Below are positions 35,061 to 45,269 of a DNA stretch of 64,000 nucleotides, in pieces (positions within the stretch are counted from its first letter, which is position 1; every line of letters starts with the position of its first letter). The notes under the pieces were generated by a model. It was not told the DNA's origin, did not search any database, and saw only the letters and a program-made list of their open reading frames with translations. Origin of the DNA: Paracyclopina nana (Eukaryota; Arthropoda; Copepoda; Cyclopoida; Cyclopettidae); assembly GCA_019096065.1 (NCBI GenBank), contig JAGUCH010000001.1, positions 372,001 through 436,000 of the forward strand. Reading direction: 5' to 3'. The position numbers and the translations under genes were made by a program.

Positions 35061-35410
35061 CCATTTGCAAAGAATATTCAACTATTTTGAATGACTGGTT
35101 CAAGTTACTTAAAAACCTAAAAAATCCTCTCCATATCTCTATTTGGCCTTTTCAGCCAGAATTTGGCCACTTCCACACAAAAACCTACCATACTCTTTTT
35201 TATATGATGGAAAGCAATTTTCGTATGTATAATTCAGTTTACCAATTCGTCTCAGTTCATATAACTACACATGTGTAAAAGCTCTGACGTTTTACTTTAT
35301 CAAGTGACACACATTATAAAGTATTTTATAAGGTGTGTTGCTCCTCTGTTTGACCAGAGACCATGATATTGTCCAAGAAGTAAATCCCATTGCAGAAAAA
35401 GGAGAAAAAA

Positions 35411-35482
35411 TGCCCAGTATGGGGATTGAACCCTGATCATCTAGATTAGGTGTCCGACGCTCTTCTGACTGAGCAACCGATT
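35411..35482 (-). pseudogene. tRNA-like pseudogene or tRNA-derived SINE head
   Basis: On - there is an A-box-like TTGCTCAGTCAGAAGAGC with a perfect GCTC/GAGC D-stem, a B-box GGTTCAATCC with GGG/CCC pairing, and a TTTTTT terminator straight after. The acceptor stem does not pair, and the anticodon loop lacks the normal T at position 33, so it is not a working tRNA. Confidence 0.5.
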
Positions 35483-35804
35483 TACTAAGAGTTTAGTTGT
35501 TAAAATTTGTTTTAAGAATGACATTTGTGCTCTTCTACTAAGCTTAGCTCAGCTAAGTAGAAGAGTCTCTTTCAGAGATACCAGACAGAACTTGATCTAA
35601 CACATCTTTTAGCTTCAAAAAGTGCCAAATTCATAATGCACACTTTTTAAGTGATTGATTAACGCTTTCAACTACTCTTGCCTTACTGAGGGCCTCTCAA
35701 CCCAAGCCTTCAAAGTAATGGATCAGATGCTAAGCCAAGATTGCCTGGTCTGGTAACTTCATTGACATTTGAAAATTACTTTCCATCATATAAAATCGTA
35801 TATA

Positions 35805-36376
35805 CAGCCTGTTTCAGAGAATTCTACGCACTTTGAAATCAAAAGTTTGTGTTGCGGATTTGAGAAATGCGGTACAAAATGGATATCGTTGGAAAGCTTG
35901 AATCTTTTGCCATCTATTTTGTAGCAGTGAAAATCCCAAAATAAAAGTAAAAAAGATAAGAAAATTAAATTTTTCCGTGGCAACTTTTTTAGAGCAAAAG
36001 TGCAATTTTTCACCTACTGAATGCAGCTAAAATCAAGCATTTTCATAATAAAATCAAAATCACTGATGAACCATTAGTATTTTAATGCTGAGAAGAACAA
36101 TTAATCCTTTATCGAAAAAAAAAACCGACAAAATTCGCAATTTTGACCATTTTGAAATGTGTGCATTGCCATCAAAAAAATGGGTGCCATTTTTGAGTGC
36201 TTTTTTATTTTAGGCTTTTAATCCAAACCTTAATTAATTTTTATCAAAAGTGATATTAATAAAAAAGAAGACCAGAGTTTCAAGGTTTCCAACGATATCC
36301 ATTATGTCTAGCATTTATCAAATCCGTAACACAAACTTTTGATTTCAAAGTGCGTAGATATCTCTGAAACAGACTG
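35805..36376. mobile_element. MITE with ~105-bp inverted repeats, TA target (mariner-like)
   Basis: Starts CAGCCTGTTTCAGAGAATTC and ends with the near reverse complement TCTCTGAAACAGACTG. Similarity reaches inward through ACTTTGAAATCAAAAGTTTG and CCAACGATATCCAT. TA flanks both ends (35803-35804 and 36377-36378). Non-coding. Confidence 0.75.
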
Positions 36377-36558
36377 TATATGTAAACAAATTATAAAACA
36401 GGCTTACAAAATGTCTGAGCTCATTTTACAAAGTAAAAATCTCATAGCATTACTTGGCTCTCGCAGGCTCGAGCTCGCAAAGTTGCCACTCGATTTTTAC
36501 TTTGAAAAATTTGCTCAGCTATTGTATTAGCTTGTTTTATAAATTGTTTACATATATA
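36377..36558. mobile_element. Short fold-back (hairpin) element next to transporter exon A2
   Basis: Arms of about 65 bp: TATATGTAAACAAATTATAA... ending AAAGTAAAAATC, mirrored by GATTTTTACTTTGAAAA... ending TTGTTTACATATA, with a ~50-base loop. It directly abuts the previous MITE and ends 36 bases from the exon's splice donor. Confidence 0.7.
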
Positions 36559-36593
36559 AATAGATATTTCCATAAAAAGTAAAATTTTCCTAC

Positions 36594-36854
36594 CTCCCGA
36601 GGAGACTTGAAACAGTGGCTCTTGGACGTGGAACTTTCGATCTGCCAACGAGGCAATCACTGAGGCTGACATGTGGAGGCCATGATTGATGACAGTGGCC
36701 AAAAAGCCACATACCAAGACAATGTAGCCCCACCCGCCTTCAAGGTAATAAGCGTGGAATTTCAGGTTGGCCCACCGATTATTCACAGGATGAATTCGAG
36801 GCTGGCGCCCGATTTCGCCCAAACTGGGCGGCCTCTTCCGGACACTTTCAGAGC
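36594..36854 (-). CDS. Monocarboxylate transporter-like, alternative exon A2 with membrane helix 1
   Basis: An internal exon with a TTTTCAG acceptor at 36855-36861 and donor GGAG|GTAGG. Both junctions are phase 1. It encodes 87 aa: a basic stretch and then 'YLEGGWGYIVLVCGFLATVI', the helix-1 signature with Leu where other copies have Pro. It joins in frame to the ATG-containing exon at 39353-39068, giving 182 residues before the common downstream exon, close to the 192 residues of exon C. Confidence 0.78.
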
Positions 36855-37026
36855 CTGAAAATACAAAATAGTATTTAAAATTGGCTTTTTCCAATGAAAG
36901 TTACTGTTTATTGTGCAATATTAAGTGTTTTATAATCACCTTTACTTTAAGGGAGCGTTAACTGAAAAAGGAGCGTGGCTCATAGTGCTTCCTGTTTGAA
37001 GTAACGAGCCATGGTCAAAATACCTC

Positions 37027-38294
37027 CGCTCTGTATAAATATAGATGCGTTAGATGATTTAGATGACCATCTTTGTCATTTATATTTGTACCATTTACAG
37101 ATGATTTTTGACAATCCTCATCTATATTTGGACTGCTACATGCCTGCGCTCAAGTGCGGTATAAATATAGATGATTCTTCGATCAGTCATCTATGTCTGG
37201 ACTAAATAGAGATGATTTTAGACTTAAACCAAGCTCAAGCCAAGATGATCTATGCTAATAAGGTGAGCTCTTACGGCAGCTGTACTGTTACTAATCGAGT
37301 GACTACGCTGTGGTAAGCTTCAAGACGAAATTTTAGGTAGATCTGTGGATTTTCATTATAGTTTTTGCAGTGGAAATCATATTTAATGCCAAAATCTCTT
37401 TAAAAAAGCCAGTAATTGTGATAGGCTAATTTTATTTTGGATTTGTCTGGTAGCGCTTGTGGGCATGTGAAAGGAGTACTCGCCGGCGCACAAGTTAAGC
37501 CAGATTTTCAGTTTGAATTTCCCGCATTTTTTAATGTTCTAGCGCAACTGCAGCGCCAACTAGGTGAGGACGAAAAAGCTTAATTTAGTTTCGTGATTAA
37601 ACATGACTTAGTTCCGTCAGGATTGCTCGTTAGAGATAGCCCTGGCTCAAGCAAATATGATGTCTTTTGAAATATTGCTCCTTATAATAAATACATGGCT
37701 CTTTTAAAACCAGGTTTATGAAAAATAATCAGAACAATTATAATTACTTTTCATTTCATGGTAAGGAAAATCCAAGAATAACTAAAAATACAAAGAACTA
37801 AAATAATAGCTCTAATTTTTTAGGGCAAATAAGCTTGCAACATTTTGAGCCAGAAGTTCAATATTTCACTTGATTTTTGTTCCAAAAAGCATTCAAAAAG
37901 TTGGAAAAATTTGGAAAGTACCTTTTATTTCGGAAATTCTTATGAAACTCTTAATTTTAATTTCTTTAATTTAGGTTTTTATGTAGTAGTTTGATAAATT
38001 GGCAGGTAGAATATATTTTAAAAATATTTTGGGCCGAGCTTAATGTAAGCTTTAAAGCTTTAAAGTAGCTCATAATAGCTAATTGCAAGCAGCTAAATTA
38101 ATCCAAATATAGATGAAAGGATAAAATCATCTATCTTTATAAATCTTGTTAGTGCAGGAGATTGGTGGTACAAATATAGATGACGATTGGCAAAGATCAT
38201 CTATATTTGGACCAAAAACGGTACAAATATAGATGACAAAGATGATCATCTAAGTCATCTAAATCATCTAACGCATCTATATTTATACAGACCC
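37027..38294. mobile_element. Non-autonomous TIR element with 9-bp target duplication (Mutator-like size)
   Basis: TCTGTATAAATATAGATGCG near 37030 is mirrored by CGCATCTATATTTATACAGA near 38273-38292, and pairing continues through GTTAGATGATTTAGATGA and CATCTTTGTCAT. Subterminal arrays of ATATAGATGA/TCATCTATAT motifs lie inside both ends. AAATACCTC directly flanks each side (37018-37026 and 38295-38303). The 1.27-kb interior has no convincing ORF. Confidence 0.75.
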
Positions 38295-39067
38295 AAATAC
38301 CTCAATACACTTGAGTTTATTTTGTTTTTTCACCATAATAATTTGATAATTGCCCATTTCAGTGAAAACACTGCAATATAATGTTTGTAAACCTTTCTGG
38401 GCCTAAAAGTAAAGTAAATCAATTAACGGAATTTTGGCCGAAATTCTGCTACTTCTAAAAATTCGCAGATTTAGTTTGGGCGCCAAATTCAAATCAGCTG
38501 AATTTTAACAATGAAGAGCTACACCAGCCTAAAACAAGGATTTATTGCCATAAAAAATTAAGTATTTACAAAGTTAACTAAATTAGGTCATGTTACGTAA
38601 CGTTTGGTGAATAAAGCAACAGAGAGGGAAGTAGAGATGTTTTTTCGCCAATTGAGCTCATCTCTCAGAGAGCTGGATACTTTTGCTTCTTCACAGCTTT
38701 GTTTACTTAAGGACATCAATTACATCACAGTGAATGTGGAACACCAGAGAGTATGGCATTTCTGGTGAATACTTGTTATACCAAAGCTTAGCAGGGATCC
38801 CAATGATGAGAAGTAAATGACATAAAGTAAATAACATTTTTACAAAAAAGTGCAGTTTTAGCAAATTGTACAATTTTAGCAAAAAGTACAATTTCAGCTA
38901 AAAGTACAATTTTAGTAAACTTTTTTATTCTCAAAATCCCCATACAAAGTTGTAAGGCATTAAATGAAAACACTCAATTAACTTAAATAGTAAAAAACAA
39001 ATTGGTATTGGACACTTACCAGTAAAAGTAGGCCTCATTCATGCAACAAGTGAAATGGAACACTTAC

Positions 39068-39353
39068 CTGTAATGGTGTTTGCCACATTGTTGTTCTTGT
39101 AAATGCAATTTTCTCTGTGGAGCTTCTGGGGCCCAGAGTCAGCTGTTTTCCCCACAGCAGCTGGAGGAGCTAGCTTGCTATTGGCGCCAATTTCAGGCTG
39201 AGCCATTGAATGAGTTCCACTGTCTTGGTCACCAGCCATATTTTCCCCACTGGAAGACTTGAGTGGCCACTCTAGAGTGTAATACACCCCACCAACCGAC
39301 TCATAGAAGTATCCTTGGCGTTTCTCACCATTTTGGGCCGGCTCCTTGAGCAT
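39068..39353 (-). CDS. Monocarboxylate transporter-like, first coding exon A1
   Basis: The ATG at 39353 opens 95 codons of hydrophilic, Ser/Gly/Ala-rich sequence ending at a perfect donor ACAG|GTAAGT in phase 1. This joins exon A2 (36854-36594) in frame. A TCAGTC initiator match lies 20 bases before the ATG (39376-39371 on -), but a CAG acceptor also precedes the ATG directly, so it could be an internal exon. No membrane segment. Assignment to the transporter rests on phase and position, not homology. Confidence 0.55.
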
Positions 39354-39450
39354 TCTGAGGTCAAAAATGGACTGAATTGAGTTGCTCTAAAAGTGAGAGT
39401 AGAGCGGCTACTGAGCCCCTTTTTTGCATGCACAAGAAAGCAATTTTTTG

Positions 39451-39599
39451 CTACTCCTCTTTTTTAGGGCTAAGAGCAAAAAACAACTGCTGCTCTTGAT
39501 GCTTGAGATGTCTTGTAACTACTGAAGCCTCTTCTTTTTCTGTTGCAGCCTCAGCCTCTACAGAATCATTCATTAGGTGCTCTTCTCCTACTTCTGTAG
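39451..39599 (-). other. Possible extra 5' exon of the transporter
   Basis: On -, a good acceptor (CTTCTCTCCCCAG) opens a 49-codon acidic frame ending at TAG 39451. Its composition (Glu/Ala-rich) resembles transporter N-termini. No clear donor is seen, so it may be chance. Confidence 0.25.
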
Positions 39600-39609
39600 C
39601 TGGGGAGAG

Positions 39610-40540
39610 AAGCAAAAAAGGTGCTTACTAATCTGCTATGCTATAATTTTTCACAGAGTGAAAAACAAGGAAAGATCATGAGAATACTTAATGAAATTGG
39701 AATTCTGAATTTTTTTATTGGGTCTGGGGTTTTTCAGTGGTTGAAAAATTTTCACTTATCTATTTTGACCTAAATTTGGCCTTCACTCAAATAATGATGT
39801 ACTATGTGAAAAAAGATTTAATGTAATAAGAGAAAAAAGAATTTGAGATGGTTTTTTTTAATGTCATAGCTTATTGAACATTTTTTGATTTGTGTAAGGA
39901 ACTTTAAAGAAGTACAAATGGCAAGAATTACATCACTAACTATGGTTTTAGTGAAAGATTTATGGTAGAAAATAATAGATATAAGAAGACATTTCAAGAA
40001 ACAAGGAGTAAATTTAAATTGGCAGGAAAAAAGTGATTAAAACATAGGTAAAACAGTTTGAATCAAAAAGTAGATGAGCTGAGCTTTAGTTCAATATTTT
40101 TTAGGCTATTTTGGGGTCTTTCAACAAAGTATGCAGACAGCAAAAAGTGCAAGCTTTCCACACGGCAAAACAACTTGATCTGGGAATTGTCTCAATAATG
40201 AGAAAAAGGAGCTGGTGATGTGTAAATTACCAAGTTAAGTTCAGCATAAGGTAAATTGGCAAGATAATTAAAAGGCATTTAATTTATGTATGGGTGGAGT
40301 ACCAACAAGAGTTTTTTATTCTACCAACTTTCAATATTTCACACATATATTCGTGCGCACTGTAGCCCTGATAGGACGAGTGGTCAAAGGTAGGACGTTA
40401 TGTAGCACTGATGGACAAATTGACCACTCGGCGATTTCTCAGCTCCTGGTGATCAGAGAAAGCTGGGGTAATTTTTTTCTGAAACTAGGCCCTAAAATCT
40501 ATCATTTTGCCAAGTTTCATCAAAATCTGAGACCTTCTAT
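39610..40540. other. No gene seen
   Basis: AT-rich sequence leading into the satellite block. The motif ACTGATGG(G)AC begins to recur near 40410. Confidence 0.4.
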
Positions 40541-40699
40541 TTTTATTATACACTGATGGGACCTTATGGTTTTATTATACACTGATGGGACTCAGTCTGA
40601 TTTTTCCTATCTTATTATACACTGATGGGACATGTAAATAGACCACTCCATAATGGGACTTGAATAGCTGTAACCACTCCATAATAAGACTTTTAAAAG

Positions 40700-42600
40700 C
40701 ATCTTTTAACAGCAAGGCCAAAGGCTCATCAAAAGTTTGACTTTGCCTCATAAATTGAGTCAAGTTGACCAAAACAACTGACATTTTGACTCAAAATTGA
40801 CTTAGCCTAGTATTTCGAGTTTTATTAGCAGATAAGTAGAAGTATAACGCGATGCGCAAGTTTTAGCTCTTGCAAACTCAAAATGAGTTAAAAGTTTGAC
40901 TTTGCCTCACATTTAGAGTCAAGTTGCCTCAAATTATCCGTTACAGCTGACATTTTGACTCAAATCTGACCTTGGCGAGAATTTCATGTTTTCTATGCAG
41001 TTTAGCAATATTATGACGCGATGCGCAAGTTTTTGCTCTTGCGAACTCAAAATGAGCCAAAAATGTGACTTTGCCTCACATTTTGAGTCAAGATGATTGA
41101 AACTAGCAGCTGCAACTGACATTTTGACTCAAAATTGACTCAGTCAAGAAATTCGCGTTTTCATAGCAGTGATCATGTAATGTATCGCGATGCGCAAGTT
41201 TTGGCAGTTGCAAAATCAAAAAGTTTCAAAAGTGTGACTTTGCCTCACATTTTGAGTCAAGATGACTGAAACTATCAGCTGCAACTGACATTTTGACTCA
41301 CAATTGACTCAGCCAAGAATTTCGCGTTTTCATAGCAGTGATCAAGTAATGTAACGCGATGCGCAAGTTTTGGCACTTGCAAAATCAAAATGAGCCAAAA
41401 GTTTGACTTTGCCTCACATTTTGAGTCAAGTTGACTCAAATTATCAGCTGCAACTGACATTTTGACTCAAAATTGACTCAGTTAAGAATTTTGCGTTTTC
41501 ATAGCAGTGATCAAGTAATGTAACGCGATGCGCAAGTTTTGGCACTTGCAAAATCAAAATGAGCCAAAAGTGTGACTTTGCCTCACATTTTGAGTCAAGT
41601 TGACTCAAACCATCAGCTGCAACTAACATTTGACTCAAAATTGGCCTTTTCAGGAATTTCAGGTTTCTTTGCAGTTTCGTAGTAGTTTGACGCGATGCAT
41701 AAGATTTGGGTCTCAAAATGAATTTTATTAGCAATTAAGTAGAATCATAACGCGATGCGTAAGTTTTCACTCTCGCCAGCTCAAAATGAGTCAAAAGTTT
41801 GACTTTGCCTCATATTTTGACTGTCTAGTTTTAAAAAAACTGTTTTTATTATAGACTGATGGGACTCAGTCAGTTAATATTATATAATTAACTTATTTCT
41901 TTTACAATTAGTTCAGGTTTGAAACACATTAATTAATTGTATCACTGTGAGCTTATAGTAGCTTTCTAAAATACTTATATGACATGAATGTCTTTAAAAG
42001 ATAAGAGTGCTTAAACAACAGACCCAGTACTAATGATTCATCTTTCTGATGTACGAAATCATGGATACAAGGCATTTTTTATAGGTTTTTTAAAGGCCTA
42101 TCTAAATTACCACTCCATGATTAGACCTACACCTCTCCTTGGTGTAACTTTGACCTCTCCTTGAAGGGACTTTTATTTATATCCTGTAGTATAGCGTGAT
42201 AACTTCACTTTGCCTCACATTTTGAGTCAAGTTGACTCAAATTATCAGCTGCAAGTGCCATTTTGACTGAAATTTGATTTAGTCAATAATTTTGCATTTT
42301 TATAGCTAGTAGTATAAAGCGATGCGGAAGTTTTCGCGCCTGTGAACTCAAAATGAATTAATTTGACTTTGCCTCACATCTACAGTCAAGTTGCCTCAAA
42401 TTATCCGTTACAGCTGACATTTTGACTCAAATCTGACCTTGGAAAGAATTTCATGTTTTCTAAGCAGTTTATTGCAGTTCACTAGTTCCATCTTGCGATG
42501 CGTATGTTTTGGCTATTGCAAACTTATTAAAAGGCAAAAATTTGACTTTGCCTCACATTTTTAGTCCAGATGCCTCAAATTTTCAGCCACAGCTGGCCTT
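40700..42600. repeat. ~170-bp satellite, orientation 1
   Basis: About ten units with GACTTTGCCTCACATTTTGA, GTCAAGTTGACTCAAA, CAGCTGCAACTGACATTTTG and CGCGATGCGCAAGTTTT. Spacing is about 165-170 bp in the regular part (40745 to 41580); units are more diverged after 41800. The short open frames here are by-products of the repeat. Confidence 0.9.
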
Positions 42601-42836
42601 TACTAGTTACTAAGAGCTGGACTTTTGATATAAAAATTGACCAACCCTTGATGAGACTTTGTCTCTAAAAGCTCAGTCAAGTTCTCAAAGCTATTACTTG
42701 CATGACTTAATCAAAGGTAGGCAACAGTAGTTTGTATAACTTTGCCAATAACAGACATTAGTGCTTTTTAATACGAGTCTATAAAAGGCTTTTTTTGACC
42801 AGCCTTTCTAATGCTACTTAGAAGTGGACTTGACCT

Positions 42837-45260
42837 CTGCAAATGACCACTCCTTGATGAGACTTTTATTTAGATTTATTCCTAGCCAGACCGATTTTCA
42901 AGCTTGAGTGAAAAAATGACCACTCCTTGATGGGACCTTTAAAAAGATTTATTCCCAGCCAGACAGATTTCCAAGCTTGAGTGAAAAAATGACCACTCCT
43001 TGATAAGACTTGGCCTCCCAAATCTAAGTCTAGTCATAACTGAGACTTGCATGTCTTAAGCTCGGACTCAAAAGCAGTGCTTTATGTAAATGAGTCCACA
43101 AAAACTTATTTGGCTAAGCTTTCTTAAGTTACTAAGAACTAGACTTGCCATTTGCAAATGACCACTCCTTGATGGGACTTTTATTTAGATTTATTCCTAG
43201 CCAGCCAGATTTCCAAGCTTGAGTGAAAAAATGACCACTCCTTGATGGGACTTTTAACAAGATTTATTCCTAGCCAGACCGATTTCCAAGCTTGAGTGAA
43301 AAAAGTTTGGTCTAAACAGCAGTGCTTTAAGTAAAGAGACCACAAAAACTCATTCGGCTTAGCTTTCTTAAGTTACTAAGAGCTGGACTCAACTTTTGCA
43401 AATGAACACTCCTTGATGGGTCTTTTAATTAGATTTATTCCTAGCAGGCCAGATTTCCAAGCTTGAAGTGAAAAAATGACCACTCCTTGATAAGACTTTG
43501 CCACCCAAATCTAAGTCAAGTCCTAGCTAAGACTTGCATGACTTAAGCTAGGACTCAAAAGCAGTGCTTTATGTAAATGAGTCCACAAAAACTCATTCGG
43601 CTTAGCTTTCTTAAGTTTTTAAGAACTGGACTTGAATTATGCAAATAACCACTCCTTGATGGGACTTTTAATTAGATTTATTCCTAGCCAGACATATTTC
43701 CATGCTTGAGTGAAAAATTAACCACTCCTTGATTAGACTTTGTCTCCCAAGGCTAAGTCAAGTCATAGTTTAGACTTGCATGACTTAATTTTGGGCTAGA
43801 CAGCAGTGCTTTAAGTAAAGAGTCCACAAAAACTTACTTGGCTAAGCTTTCTTAAGTTACTAAGAACTAGACTTGCCATTTGCAAATGACCACTCCTTGA
43901 TGGGACTTTTAATTAGATTTATTCCTAGCCAGCCAGATTTCCAAGCTTGAGTGAAAAAATGACCACTCCTTGATGGGACTTTTAATTAGATTTATTCCTA
44001 GCCAGACAGATTTCCAAGCTTGAGTGAAAAAATGACCACTCCTTGATGGGACTTTTAATTAGATTTATTCCTAGCCAGCCAGATTTCCAAGCTTGAGTGA
44101 AAAAATGACCACTCCTTGATGGGACTTTTAATTAGATTTATTCCTAGCCAGACAGATTTCCAAGCTTGAGTGAAAAAATGACCACTCCTTGATGGGACTT
44201 TTAATTAGATTTATTCCTAGCCAGACAGATTTCCAAGCTTGAGTGAAAAAATGACCACTCCTTGATTAGACTTTGTCTCCCAAAGCTAAGTCAACTTCTA
44301 ATAGCTAAGACTTGCATGACTTAAGCTAGGACTCAAAAGCAGTGCTTTCATTATAAGAGTCCACAAAAACTTATTTGGCTAAGCTTTCTTAAGTTACTAA
44401 GAACTGGACTTGACTTTTGTAAATGACCACTCCTTGATGGGACTTTTAATTAGATTTATTTCTAGCCAGACAGATTTCCAAGCTTGAGTGAAAAAATGAC
44501 CACTCCTTGATGGGACTTTTAATTAGATTTATTCCTAGCCAGACAGATTTCCAAGCTTGAGTGAAAAAATGACCACTCCTTGATAAGACTTTGCCTCCCA
44601 AATCTAAGTCAAGTCATAGCTAAGACTTGCATGACTTAAGCTCGGACTCAAAAGCAGTGCTTTTAGTAAAGAGTCCACAAAAACTTACTTGGCTAAGCTT
44701 TCTTAAGTTACTAAGAACTAGACTTGCCATTTGCAAATAACCACTCCTTGATGGGACTTTTAATTAGATTTATTCCTAGCCAGACAGATTTCCAAGCTTG
44801 AGTGAAAAAATGACCACTCCTTGATGGGACTTTTAATTAGATTTATTCCTAGCCAGCCAGATTTCCAAGCTTGAGTGAAAAAATGACCACTCCTTGATGG
44901 GACTTTTAATTAGATTTATTCCTAGCCAGACAGATTTCCAAGCTTGAGTGAAAAAATGACCACTCCTTGATGGGACTTTTAATTAGATTTATTCCTAGCC
45001 AGACAGATTTCCAAGCTTGAGTGAAAAAATGACCACTCCTTGATAAGACTTTGCCTCCCAAATCTAAGTCAAGTCATAGCTAAGACTTGCATGACTGAAG
45101 CTCGGACTCAAAAGCAGTGCTTTTAGTAAAGAGTCCACAAAAACTTACTTGGCTAAGCTTTCTTAAGTTACTAAGAACTAGACTTGCCATTTGCAAATAA
45201 CCACTCCTTGATGGGACTTTTAATTAGATTTATTCCTAGCCAGACATATTTCCAAGTTTT
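42837..45260. repeat. 73-bp satellite in a higher-order arrangement
   Basis: The unit starts CCACTCCTTGATGGGACTTT and contains TTATTCCTAGCCAGACAGAT and CCAAGCTTGAGTGAAAAAAT. Many copies from about 43860 to 45060 are nearly identical. Runs of 2-5 units are separated by a recurring spacer of about 170-200 bp (CAAAAGCAGTGCTTT, GAGTCCACAAAAACTTA), so a larger unit is itself repeated. Confidence 0.92.
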
Positions 45261-45269
45261 AGTGAAAGT

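Noticed and set aside
40934-41734. Three similar short frames on - that look like a small gene family
   Set aside because: They repeat every ~170 bp because the satellite does.
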